From positions 186,001-250,000 of the forward strand of contig MEPP01000021.1 of assembly GCA_001769855.1 (NCBI GenBank): DNA of 64,000 bases, written 5' to 3'. Source of the DNA: Bdellovibrionales bacterium GWA2_49_15 (GTDB lineage: Bacteria > Bdellovibrionota > Bacteriovoracia > Bacteriovoracales > Bacteriovoracaceae). The position numbers were made by a program, and so were the translations under genes. The notes beneath the pieces were generated by a model. That model was not told the origin of the DNA. It searched no databases and worked only from the letters and a program-made list of their open reading frames with translations. Position 1 is the stretch's first letter. Every line of letters starts with the position of its first letter. Shown piece after piece: positions 16,481 to 25,576 of the stretch.

Positions 16481-19336
16481 ATGAAAAATAATAAAATTAT
16501 CCCTGCCATTTTGCTGGTTCTGGCCTTCGGCTTCATGCTGCCGTCGGCCCAGGCCAATCCCTTTATTTTTAAGCACGACCAGTCGAATAATTATTTGAAG
16601 ATCGAGCTGCTCAAAGATCGCGGTTTGCACTTTGAGCTTCTGCAATTTCGCCCGGCCCAGGATCGGATCTGGATCTCACCCATGCTGGTCAAGGAATCCA
16701 TCGGATTGGACAATGGCTTCCAGCAGACGGGAAATACTTTGAGTAACAGCACCTACAAGGTCACCGTCGACACCAAAACCCTCTGCGTGACCGTGCTGGA
16801 CAAGAGTCAGGAATGGAATCTGGGTGACTTCTGCCCGCTGAACATCAATGCCACATGGAAAGGGCTTACCGTTAACTCGCCTGAGATCAAAAATTTCTAT
16901 GGCCTCGGTCAGTACTTCACCAACCCCGGGAACGCCGATGGCGATCTCGCCGGCAGAGTTTGGGACCCAATGGCGAACGGCCATGGCAATGCCCTGCGAG
17001 CGTTTAGCAAGGGCGCCAACAGCTACGCCATGTTTCCGGTTCTGTACTCGCTAGGAAGCGGCAACCGCAATTTCATGTTTTTTTACGACAGCACCTACAA
17101 GCAGATGTGGTCGCTCAACCAGTCACCCTGGAAAGTTGAGTCCTACGGGGATCAGGTGCGCTGGTTCATCTACACGGCAGAGGACGTGCGCCGTCTGAAG
17201 CGCCAGTACATGAACATCACCGGCCACGCCCCGGTTCCACCCAAGGATGTTTTTGGCCTGTGGGTTTCTGAGTTTGGCTTTGATAATTGGAAAGAGATTG
17301 ATCGCGTGATTGCAGACCTTCGGCATAAAAATTTTCCGGTGGATGGTTTCGCCCTCGATATTCAGTGGTTCGGGGGAGATTTTTATCAGGGCAATGTCGA
17401 TCGCAGCGGCAGTCGCTTTGGAACTCTTGAATTTGACAGCAAGCGCTTTCCTCGTGCCGAAGCCAAGGTAAGAGAGTTCAAAGAGGAAGAGGGCGTCGAG
17501 CTGATGCCCATTGAGGAATCCTACATCTCTAAATTTCTGCCCGAGCACAAGGACCTGGCCGCGGGCGGGCACATGGCCAAGTGGTGCGGAACTGATTTTG
17601 CCACCGAGCTGACCTCCAATCCCTGGTGGGGAATCGGAGGGATGATTGACTGGACCAGCCCCAAGGCCGGTGACTTTTGGCACGACCAGAAGCGTGCGGC
17701 CCTGGTTTCCATGGGAATCACCCATCACTGGACAGACTTGGGCGAGCCGGAAATGTATGACGACAACTCCTGCTACTGGGGTTATCCCGAACTGGGCAAG
17801 CACAAGCATGCTGACATTCACAACATTTATAACTTTCGCTGGTTGGAGAGTATCGCCCGCGGTTATGAGCGAAATGGCAATAAAGAACGCCCTTTCATGA
17901 TGTCCAGATCGGGCACCGCCGGTCTTCATCGCTTTGGCAGCGCCATGTGGTCAGGGGACATCGGTGCCAACATGGATGCCATGACCGCTCACTACAATGC
18001 CCAGATGCATATGTTCTTCTCCGGGGTTGACTACTACGGGGCCGATGTCGGGGGCTTTCACCGTCGATCCGATACGCTGGATGGCGATCCGGACGTGCTG
18101 TACACCCAGTGGTTTGCCAACGCCGCTCTGTTTGATTTTCCCATTCGCGCTCACACCTGGAACCTGGCGAACAATCTGCACACCTCGCCTGCCAGAATCG
18201 GTCACACCTCCTCGAACAAGGCCAATCTTTATCTGCGCTACAAGCTCTTTCCGTATTACTACTCGCTGGCGCACAACGGCTGGCTGACGGGCGACGGCAT
18301 TGTCCGACCGATGGTAATGGAATTTCCCACCGATCTTCAGGTTCGAAAAACCGGCAACCAAAAGATGATCGGCCCCTACCTCATGGCCGGGATGGTCGCC
18401 AACTACCATGAAACGGAACGTAATCTCTATTTACCCAAGGGAACCTGGATTAATTATTACACTGGTGAGTTTCAACGCAGTAGCGGCGGGGAGATAAGAG
18501 ACCTGCCCGCCTATCAAAACGACACCTTCAGAATTCCTCTCTTTGTAAAAGCTGGGGCCATCGTGCCGACGATGCTGGTGGATGAGCAGACCATGAATAT
18601 TAGTGGCAAACGTAAAGATGGAAAGACCAGTGACGATTTCGGCCTGCTGGTCGCCCCCGACCGTCAGACCACCGAGTTTGTGGTTTACGAGGATGACGGG
18701 AAAAGTATTGAATATAAAAGCGGCGAGGTTGCCGCCACCACGGTCACACTGAAGCAAAGTGCGGACGGTGAGCAAGTTGAGCTGGTGATCATGCCAGCTC
18801 GCGGACGTTATCAGGGTATGCTCGATCAGCGAAACTATTCCGTCGAGTTGCTGCTGGAAAACCGAACGGTGGCAAGCGCCACCCTCAGTGGAAAAACTCT
18901 TTCCAAATGCGCTGCCGGTGTTAAAAACAATTGTTTTGCCCCTGCCGGCTACAACCGAACGACACTCTATCTGGGACGTCATTCCATTGATGCGCAGAAA
19001 CTTTTGCTTGTTCATCTTGAAAAATCGGGCAAGGAGAGTTCGCTCTTTTTCAAATGCCAAAACGCTTTCACCCAGACCGGTGAGTCTTATTACGTGGTGG
19101 GCGATGTGGAACAGCTAGGCAACGGTGATGTGTCCAAGGCCTTGAAGCTCAATCCCTCCGCTTATCCCACCTGGACGGCCTATCTGACGGGTTTGCCCAC
19201 CGCCCGAACCATCAAGTGGAAATGCATCAAGAAGCCGGAAGCCGGAGACCTTGCGCGCGTTCTCTACAGCTCCAAAGAGCAGACCGCACGGACCGCCGAT
19301 GAAGGCTATGCCGGGAAGACCAATATCCAGCTATAG
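16481..19336 (+). CDS. Exported GH31 alpha-glucosidase with C-terminal starch-binding-like domain
   Basis: 951 residues with a signal peptide ending near AQA (about 25). The GH31 barrel shows GFALDIQWFGGDFY, the nucleophile Asp419 in WTDLGEPEMY, and the acid/base Asp493 in WSGDIGAN, 74 residues later as expected for the family. The proximal C-terminal beta domain has PLFVKAGAIVP. The last 100 residues (FTQTGESYYVVGDVEQLG ... TIKWKCIKK) fit a CBM20-type starch-binding module, with LGNGD in place of the usual LGNW. The enzyme hydrolyses alpha-glucosidic bonds, probably in the periplasm or at the cell surface. GGCGGAG precedes the ATG. The pairing with the preceding glycosidase suggests alpha-glucan breakdown. 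Confidence 0.9.
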   Translation: MKNNKIIPAILLVLAFGFMLPSAQANPFIFKHDQSNNYLKIELLKDRGLHFELLQFRPAQDRIWISPMLVKESIGLDNGFQQTGNTLSNSTYKVTVDTKTLCVTVLDKSQEWNLGDFCPLNINATWKGLTVNSPEIKNFYGLGQYFTNPGNADGDLAGRVWDPMANGHGNALRAFSKGANSYAMFPVLYSLGSGNRNFMFFYDSTYKQMWSLNQSPWKVESYGDQVRWFIYTAEDVRRLKRQYMNITGHAPVPPKDVFGLWVSEFGFDNWKEIDRVIADLRHKNFPVDGFALDIQWFGGDFYQGNVDRSGSRFGTLEFDSKRFPRAEAKVREFKEEEGVELMPIEESYISKFLPEHKDLAAGGHMAKWCGTDFATELTSNPWWGIGGMIDWTSPKAGDFWHDQKRAALVSMGITHHWTDLGEPEMYDDNSCYWGYPELGKHKHADIHNIYNFRWLESIARGYERNGNKERPFMMSRSGTAGLHRFGSAMWSGDIGANMDAMTAHYNAQMHMFFSGVDYYGADVGGFHRRSDTLDGDPDVLYTQWFANAALFDFPIRAHTWNLANNLHTSPARIGHTSSNKANLYLRYKLFPYYYSLAHNGWLTGDGIVRPMVMEFPTDLQVRKTGNQKMIGPYLMAGMVANYHETERNLYLPKGTWINYYTGEFQRSSGGEIRDLPAYQNDTFRIPLFVKAGAIVPTMLVDEQTMNISGKRKDGKTSDDFGLLVAPDRQTTEFVVYEDDGKSIEYKSGEVAATTVTLKQSADGEQVELVIMPARGRYQGMLDQRNYSVELLLENRTVASATLSGKTLSKCAAGVKNNCFAPAGYNRTTLYLGRHSIDAQKLLLVHLEKSGKESSLFFKCQNAFTQTGESYYVVGDVEQLGNGDVSKALKLNPSAYPTWTAYLTGLPTARTIKWKCIKKPEAGDLARVLYSSKEQTARTADEGYAGKTNIQL

Positions 19337-19352
19337 GTGAGTGTGGTCCGAG

Positions 19353-20021
19353 TCACTTTCTCTGACTCCATTGGATGCAGGAAGCGATCTCGCCTTTGTG
19401 GTCATCGTCCGAATGATGGAAGCGATTTCTTTTTAAAGTTTTACAAATTTCAGGATCGCCTTTGGTCTTCGCCCGCAGATAAATGCATTGGTAAGTTTCG
19501 CGTCCTTTGATTAAGTCGCACAGTTTGGCATCGCCGGTTTTGTCCGCCACCGCCTCATAGCATGCCGCTTTAACTTCTTCGTCTTTAATCCGATCACAAT
19601 TTTTAGGCAGATAGGGAGGAGCATCCGGGCCGTTTTTAACCGCCATGGAAATGCACGAATACCGATTGCTCAGGTCGGCATTGCCTTCGCAAAGCTCAAA
19701 AATATTGATGAATTTAATCGCGACTGTTTTTTCATCAACACTCACGATTTGGTGAATGACCTCGCAGGACGCCGGCTGGGGATAGCTCGCGCACTTTTTG
19801 TCTTTTTCCACTTTGAGGTGCGGGATAAGTTGAACGCCGGGAATGTATCCAGCGCCGCAATTTTTGCCGGGAACCGCGCACACACTTTCATATTTTTGAA
19901 TTTGAGTAAGGGTAATTTTGTAGTTAGTTTCCTGGTGGATGAGCGTCTCACCCACCTTCATGATCTGGCCGTAGGCGAGGCCGGGTAACAGAAAAAGACC
20001 GATCAGGATTAATAAATTCAC
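19353..20021 (-). CDS. Exported cysteine-rich protein of unknown function
   Basis: 222 residues from a GTG at 20021 with GGAGG eight bases upstream. A signal peptide (cleavage near AYG) is followed by about 200 residues. The C-terminal half has evenly placed cysteines (DRIKDEEVKAACYEAV, GDAKLCDLI, RETYQCIYLRAKT, GDPEICKTL), a pattern of short helical hairpins each locked by cysteines. No family is recognised. It is convergent with the GH31 gene and divergent from the next gene. Confidence 0.6.
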   Translation of the reverse strand: MNLLILIGLFLLPGLAYGQIMKVGETLIHQETNYKITLTQIQKYESVCAVPGKNCGAGYIPGVQLIPHLKVEKDKKCASYPQPASCEVIHQIVSVDEKTVAIKFINIFELCEGNADLSNRYSCISMAVKNGPDAPPYLPKNCDRIKDEEVKAACYEAVADKTGDAKLCDLIKGRETYQCIYLRAKTKGDPEICKTLKRNRFHHSDDDHKGEIASCIQWSQRK

Positions 20022-20126
20022 GCCTTGCCTCCGCCCGTATGCAGTCAGCTAATTGTACAATGCTCAAAGAACAGCACGAATACAGTTTATAACACTTTGA
20101 AATCACAAGCCAATCAAACTTAAAAG

Positions 20127-21782
20127 ATGGCCCGCTTTTTGTATAGATTAAGCAAGGGAGTTTTTATGCTTGTTTGGGTGTTGTTGATGGGGGTGGCCCT
20201 TGCCACCGATGCGCCGATTTTTTCCTATGAGACGGTGATGGGGCGGAATATGTCCGTCACGACCTGTCCTAACTCAACCGCCCGAAAGGGCAGCAATCTT
20301 TATGCACCGGACATTGCAGAAGAAACGAGCGCCTGCGGCCGAATTGCTCCCGCGCCGGCCTGCGACTGTGAGGGCGTCGATGCCGTCACCTCAAGTTTCA
20401 ATCTTCACAATCATCTTCAAAACACCACCCAGGTTTGGGCGGGATATGTGGGGGCGAAAACTTGCCAGCTCCTCGTCACCAGGACCTGGGAGCTTAGCGC
20501 GCCAAATTTTAAGAGCATGTTGGATGATCCCAATACCTTGGCCTGGGGATGGCCGGTGCTTTTGAAGCAGTACTTTAATCTCTATTCTTCCGTTGAGGGA
20601 AAGTTGGCCGAGCTGCCAAAATTTTGTGAGGTTCAAAAAGAACTTGCCGCTAGTCAGGCGCTCAAGTCGGCGATGCTGCGCTACTTTGACTCCGATGCGC
20701 CACTCTCGGAGAAAATAAAAAACTACGGAATTTTTGCCCATCTTTTTGGCGAGAGTCCCACGGTGAAGGGCAAGCTGAGAGAGGCCTTGATCGGCCTGCT
20801 CAAAGGCCCGGACAACACCAACTTTTCCGAAAAGCAGAAGGCGGTGTGGTATGCCTTCTATCATTTGGATTTCACCCTAGGTGAGTACGCCAAGCTGGCC
20901 GAACCGGCCTTGGGAGAAAACAATCGCACGTCGCTCAACTCTTCCAGTCAGGACGCGCTCAAGATTCTCAAACATTTAAGGCTCACGGAGGAGTCCAAGA
21001 AAGGACTGCAGAAAATTTGGCTGGCGATCGGCGACCGGGAGCTGATGGATCAGAAGACCCTCCTTGACTACATCATTATCCTGGCACCAAACGATGAGCT
21101 GATTTTTCCCACCATCAATACTTTTTTAGGCCGCATGGAAAATGGTTCGTCGCTTAAGATGCACGACCTCGTTTCCCTTTTGACCTTCACCGGACTCAAG
21201 GAATTATCCGAAGACCAATGGGCGCAGCTGATCAGCCGATCCCACAACTTGCTTGAGAAGGCCGAGCAAACCAATGATCGCAAGTTCTGGCCTCGGCGCT
21301 TCAGGGAAAATCTTTTTAACACGGCCCTGGAGCATCATATTCCCTATGAGAAAATTTCCGCCATGGTGAATCGAGAGTCGGTCAAGCTTGAAAAAAACGC
21401 TGATGAGTTCATGGATAAGGCCAAGCAGATTTATAGAATTTCCGGCGTGCCTGAAGCCGCCAAGGATAATATGAGCAATCTTTTTATTACAAACTACTTT
21501 GAAAGAATGTTGCGCGATCGAAAACATAAATCCCGAACCGAGGCCTTTGAGTTTTTGCAGGATAAAACCTTGAGCAAGGAAGGCATACGGTATCTGCTAA
21601 GTCTGTACTTCAACTTTGACGGCTTCAGGGAAATCAAGTCGAGCACGATCAGAGACTCCGCCCCCCAACGCCAGTACTCGGAGGCGAGGGCCAGCGAGTT
21701 CCCCATGCTGCGCCAGCTGATCTCCAATTCAAAGTTGAGTGATGAGGAAAAAAGAACTGCGGGCGAGTTGGTAGGGAATTAG
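20127..21782 (+). CDS. Exported helical protein of unknown function
   Basis: 551 residues from the ATG at 20127, preferred because it supplies the basic n-region (MARFLYRLSKG) of a signal peptide. An in-frame ATG at 20166 has a better ribosome-binding site (AAGGGAG) but a bare hydrophobic start. The mature part begins with a small cysteine-containing region (CDCEGVDA) and continues as about 450 residues of amphipathic helices resembling a HEAT/armadillo-like solenoid. No catalytic motif is seen. Confidence 0.55.
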   Translation: MARFLYRLSKGVFMLVWVLLMGVALATDAPIFSYETVMGRNMSVTTCPNSTARKGSNLYAPDIAEETSACGRIAPAPACDCEGVDAVTSSFNLHNHLQNTTQVWAGYVGAKTCQLLVTRTWELSAPNFKSMLDDPNTLAWGWPVLLKQYFNLYSSVEGKLAELPKFCEVQKELAASQALKSAMLRYFDSDAPLSEKIKNYGIFAHLFGESPTVKGKLREALIGLLKGPDNTNFSEKQKAVWYAFYHLDFTLGEYAKLAEPALGENNRTSLNSSSQDALKILKHLRLTEESKKGLQKIWLAIGDRELMDQKTLLDYIIILAPNDELIFPTINTFLGRMENGSSLKMHDLVSLLTFTGLKELSEDQWAQLISRSHNLLEKAEQTNDRKFWPRRFRENLFNTALEHHIPYEKISAMVNRESVKLEKNADEFMDKAKQIYRISGVPEAAKDNMSNLFITNYFERMLRDRKHKSRTEAFEFLQDKTLSKEGIRYLLSLYFNFDGFREIKSSTIRDSAPQRQYSEARASEFPMLRQLISNSKLSDEEKRTAGELVGN

Positions 21783-21823
21783 GAAAAAATTAATTTTTAA
21801 AGTAAGAATTATTTTTGGTGGGG

Positions 21824-21891
21824 GGTGCCACACGCCCCCGGGTAGCGATACTGCATTAGACGCGTCCCTCTACCGTGAAGAGCGTGGCACC
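21824..21891. repeat. Nested inverted repeat, possible REP-like element
   Basis: GGTGCCAC (21824-21831) pairs with GTGGCACC (21884-21891). Inside them GGTAG (about 21840) can pair with CTACC (about 21870). The right end, TGGCACCTTT, is identical to the right end of the transposase-flanking repeat at 50132-50144, and the left end shares GGTGCCA with the left one. It is the only notable content of the 219-base gap between the genes at 20127 and 22002. It could be a mobilised REP-type palindrome or simply a transcript-end hairpin, although no T-tract follows. Confidence 0.4.
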
Positions 21892-22001
21892 TTTAGGCCC
21901 TGGTTTATCAAAATATGGCAGTTGTTATGGTGACAAGGTAACCCCCGGAAATCATGGCGTAACTTATCTTTTTTGCCCATCTTCCGAAACGATCAGATGG
22001 T

Positions 22002-23570
22002 ATGAAAGATTATCTTCAAGAAGCACGCAAACTAATCATGGCCGGTGAGCACCAGGCGGCCATGACCCTTTTGGATAAATTTCAACGCAAAAATAAGATT
22101 GAAGGCCAGGATCGCATCACGCTTTCCGGCCTTTATCGCAGCATCGGTAAGTATGATAAGGCCTTCAAGGCGCTTGGTCCCTTGATTCTGACCCAGGCCA
22201 ATGACCAGCTCTCGCAGGATGAGCTGAATGTCTCGGTCGCCCAGGCGCGTTTGCTCAATGCCATGGGATGCAAATTTTTATCCGGCAGATTATTTTTTGA
22301 AATTGATCTTTACTTGAAGCAAACGGCACAGAGCTATAGCGGCCAGCCGATTTTGTTTTTTTATAATTATTTCGCCAATACCTTAATCGAGCAGGGCCAT
22401 ATGGTGGAAGCGCGCGAGATGATGGCCTTGTTTAAGAAAAGTATTGAGCGCGCCCCTCACGAACAACTCGCGAGTTCGAACGCCTGGTACTATTACCACG
22501 AAACCTCCTGGCGAATCGAATCTTACCTGGGCAATTTTAGCGAGTCAGATTTTCATCTGGAAAAATTGCACGAACTCATAAAAAGCGCAGAGCTATATTG
22601 GTTCGTGATCTATCACAATCGCAAGGCCTGTCAGTGCATCTACCAACATGATTTTACACAGGCGCGCGAACAGCTGGATAAGACGGCCGTTTTGCTCCAG
22701 CAACATCCCGGCGCCTTTCCCGGCGAGCAAATTTTCTGGTACCGCATGATGGCCCAATCGCATATCGAAAAGGGTGAAAACGAGATTGCCGTGTCTTTCT
22801 TGCAGACCATGTTATCCAAGTCCCGTGCCGTCTCCGATGCTCCGGAAATTATCATCGGTGGTTTCTATTACATGGACAAAATTGCTCCTCAACTCCTGAC
22901 ATTGGGAGACCGGGTGGCGCTTCGAAACCATCCCAACAGTAATTATTTTTCTTACCTTGCCGGTCGTGCGCTGGGAGGCCGCGACGCCAACCTCCTTCCA
23001 TTTTGGTGCCGTGAGGAGCTGCCTGGGGCGAGCGAAGGAGACTGCTGGATCGTGCAAGATGGGGCGATCACCGCGAAGAGCTATTTGAAAGAGCGGGAGA
23101 AAATTCTTGCGCTCATCGCTGAGCACACCTCCCCGATGATCGATCTCGTTAGTGGCATTGTGCAAACTGAAGAAGACAAAATTATTTTAAGTGATGTGCA
23201 ACATCGAACCTTGCTGGCGATTAGCGGTGCCGGCAGTCTGAGTGTCGATAAATGGAGCCTGATGGAATTTGTCTACCGCCAGACCTTTTTACAGGTGGAA
23301 ACTGGCCTCGATCGCCTGGCCAAGGTTGTCACCGGGCTGCGGAAAATGGGATTGGATATCACGCTCACCAACAATGATTACCGCGTCGACCTGAGCAACT
23401 TTTCCTTTCAGGTTTTTCCCATGATCTGGCATCAGATCGGGATTCACAATATCAGCATACAGGCAGACGGTCGCATTGATCGGGAGGTGCTGGAAAAGCA
23501 TCTTGGCGTCAAGGCCTCAACCGCCAAAAGCTGGCTCACTGAGTGGAAGAAAAAAGGTCTGGCGGCCTGA
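22002..23570 (+). CDS. Cytoplasmic TPR-like protein with C-terminal DNA-binding-like region
   Basis: 522 residues, no signal peptide. Residues 1-310 are degenerate helical repeats of TPR type (AGEHQAAMTLLDKF, GKYDKAFKALG, GHMVEAREMMALFKK, GENEIAVSFLQTML). The last 150 residues resemble a winged-helix region: QHRTLLAISGAGSLSVDKWSL near 400, and KHLGVKASTAKSWLTEWKK at the very end, which looks like a helix-turn-helix. The arrangement recalls TPR-fused transcription regulators, but no named family is recognised. It ends 5 bases from the convergent RCC1 lipoprotein gene. Confidence 0.5.
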   Translation: MKDYLQEARKLIMAGEHQAAMTLLDKFQRKNKIEGQDRITLSGLYRSIGKYDKAFKALGPLILTQANDQLSQDELNVSVAQARLLNAMGCKFLSGRLFFEIDLYLKQTAQSYSGQPILFFYNYFANTLIEQGHMVEAREMMALFKKSIERAPHEQLASSNAWYYYHETSWRIESYLGNFSESDFHLEKLHELIKSAELYWFVIYHNRKACQCIYQHDFTQAREQLDKTAVLLQQHPGAFPGEQIFWYRMMAQSHIEKGENEIAVSFLQTMLSKSRAVSDAPEIIIGGFYYMDKIAPQLLTLGDRVALRNHPNSNYFSYLAGRALGGRDANLLPFWCREELPGASEGDCWIVQDGAITAKSYLKEREKILALIAEHTSPMIDLVSGIVQTEEDKIILSDVQHRTLLAISGAGSLSVDKWSLMEFVYRQTFLQVETGLDRLAKVVTGLRKMGLDITLTNNDYRVDLSNFSFQVFPMIWHQIGIHNISIQADGRIDREVLEKHLGVKASTAKSWLTEWKKKGLAA

Positions 23571-23575
23571 CCCCA

Positions 23576-25456
23576 TCAGGGACTGGTAAAAACCGCAGTA
23601 CAAATTGAGTTCGCCCCCAGGCCAATACTAATTGTCGCCGTCGTTCCCCCACAATTTCCGGCCCATCTTAAAAAAGATGATCCCACGGCGGGAGTGGCGG
23701 TTAAGTTCACAGCGGCATGGTGAGGGTATGCTCGGGAGCAGACGCTCCCGCAATTAATGGCCGTGCCTGAAGAGGGTACGGTAGTGGATGTCACGGTACC
23801 GGTGCCCGGACCTGTTTTGGTTATGGTTAAATTATACTTAGTGTTGGTGGTTGCCAGAAAATTCGCTGTCCCATTGTAATGGGCCATGGTGCAAAATTTA
23901 TCCCCATTCATCGTCACTGTCGCTGTTCCACCGGCGGCGGCGGCGCAGTCTCCGCCCCAGGCGACACTCAACGTTCCCGGGTTAAGGGTGGTGCTCAAGG
24001 TGACGGCAGTATTGTGCGACAACACTGCATAAGTTGAATTGCAATTCGAACAGGTAATCGCGGCGGGCGTCGAAGTTGCGCTACCGCCTGCGGTGCCGGC
24101 ATAACCGTTTGAATCAGGAGAATAGGGATTGCCGACCTTACTCACGACTAAAAGATGTGGGCCCGAGGCGGCCGCGGGGTCCGGTGTAGGGAGAGGTAGA
24201 TCGGTGGTGTTTGAATTTTGGGATATGGCCGCGAGTGTCGGGAAGGTATAACTCTCAATGGTTCCCCAACATTTAACATTTTTGGCCGTCGTTATGGCGC
24301 AGGCAAAATTGGTTCCCGCCGCCAGTGCAGTCACTCCCATCAGCCCTACCACGGTGGTGGGATTAAACGCGCACTTATCAAACCCGCAGGTATCAGGGCC
24401 GGAGCTACTTTGATTTCCTACCTCACCATAATTGTTGATGCCCCAACATTTCACCGTTTGATCTGCCAAGAGCGCGCAGGTAAAGGAGGGGCCGCTGGCC
24501 ACGTGAGTGGCGGAGTTTATTCCCGATACCGGGAGATCATTCATACTACAGCTATAGGAGCCACAAGTCTGCGGCCCGATATCCGTGCCGGTGCCTAGCT
24601 GGGCATAGCGGTTAAAGCCCCAGCACAGAACTGAATGGCCGGAGTCGACCACGCAGGTGTGATATCTTTTTCCAGTGCTCAATTGAGTTACACTATTGGC
24701 CGCAACCGCCGCCGGACTGCTTGCATTGACCGTGTTATTTGTTCCTAAATCGCCGTTGGAATTCAGACCCCAGCAGCGGACAGAATTATCGGCGAGTAAG
24801 GCACAGGTGCTATTATTTCCCGCCGAGACACTTTGTGCGGTGGATATTCCGGAAACGGTCACGGGAGTAAAGCTGCAATCATTGGGAACAACGCATGAGT
24901 CGACCCCTGAAAAGCTTCCATTCCCCAGCTCGCCGCTGGCGGCAGTTCCCCAGCATTTGATCGAACCTGAAGCCAACACGACACAGGCATGGGAGTGACC
25001 GACACTGATGGCGGTGGTCGCGGTGCTGATGCCCGCCACCTCGACAGGTGCGGTGGAGCTTGAGTTTGTTCCATGGCCCAAGATTCCGGTGCCCCAGCAG
25101 TTCACCTTGCCGTTACTGAGACTGGCGCAGGCGAATGACGTTCCGACCGAGACACCCACGGCGGTGGAAATACCCGAGACTTTAACTGCGTATTGGCTAA
25201 AGCTGTTTGAAACATTGGTTCCCAGTTGACCAGAATGATTGTCTCCCCAGCACCAAATTGTTCCGTCACTTTTGAGAGCGCAGGCGGAATTGTACCCGGC
25301 CGAGATGGCAATCACGGCTTCAAAATTCGCCACGGCGGGACTGGAAAGGGCTGCCGTGGCAGCGCTACCCGTTCCTCCACCGCCTCCCTTATCAGACCCG
25401 CAGCCGCTTAAGAAAATTGCCAACAGAATCGCGAAGAGAGGATAGGTCAGAGTCAC
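23576..25456 (-). CDS. RCC1-repeat lipoprotein
   Basis: About 626 residues from a GTG at 25456, chosen for the AAGGA six bases upstream; an in-frame TTG at 25495 is less likely. The N-terminus is hydrophobic and ends in LSGC, a lipobox, followed by a glycine-rich linker. Seven RCC1-type repeats follow, each with the pattern xxxCALxxxxxVxCWGxNxxGxLG, together expected to form a beta-propeller. The cysteine pair in each blade is typical of exported bacterial versions. The C-terminal 170 residues carry two InlB-like or bacterial-repeat beta modules with CxxxC pairs. It is probably a surface or periplasmic binding protein with an unknown ligand. Confidence 0.8.
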   Translation of the reverse strand: MTLTYPLFAILLAIFLSGCGSDKGGGGGTGSAATAALSSPAVANFEAVIAISAGYNSACALKSDGTIWCWGDNHSGQLGTNVSNSFSQYAVKVSGISTAVGVSVGTSFACASLSNGKVNCWGTGILGHGTNSSSTAPVEVAGISTATTAISVGHSHACVVLASGSIKCWGTAASGELGNGSFSGVDSCVVPNDCSFTPVTVSGISTAQSVSAGNNSTCALLADNSVRCWGLNSNGDLGTNNTVNASSPAAVAANSVTQLSTGKRYHTCVVDSGHSVLCWGFNRYAQLGTGTDIGPQTCGSYSCSMNDLPVSGINSATHVASGPSFTCALLADQTVKCWGINNYGEVGNQSSSGPDTCGFDKCAFNPTTVVGLMGVTALAAGTNFACAITTAKNVKCWGTIESYTFPTLAAISQNSNTTDLPLPTPDPAAASGPHLLVVSKVGNPYSPDSNGYAGTAGGSATSTPAAITCSNCNSTYAVLSHNTAVTLSTTLNPGTLSVAWGGDCAAAAGGTATVTMNGDKFCTMAHYNGTANFLATTNTKYNLTITKTGPGTGTVTSTTVPSSGTAINCGSVCSRAYPHHAAVNLTATPAVGSSFLRWAGNCGGTTATISIGLGANSICTAVFTSP

Positions 25457-25576
25457 ATTGATTCCTTGGTTATGGGCCAGCAAATATTCTAGCAATAAAC
25501 AGTATTTTGGTCGTGTTTTTAAACCTGGATTAATTTACCGGTCTACGGGCGAAAATCAAAAGGCCTAAAATTAGCT

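Noticed and set aside
17123..17929. 268-codon open frame on the minus strand
   Set aside because: Shadow of the GH31 gene, whose catalytic residues lie in this stretch.
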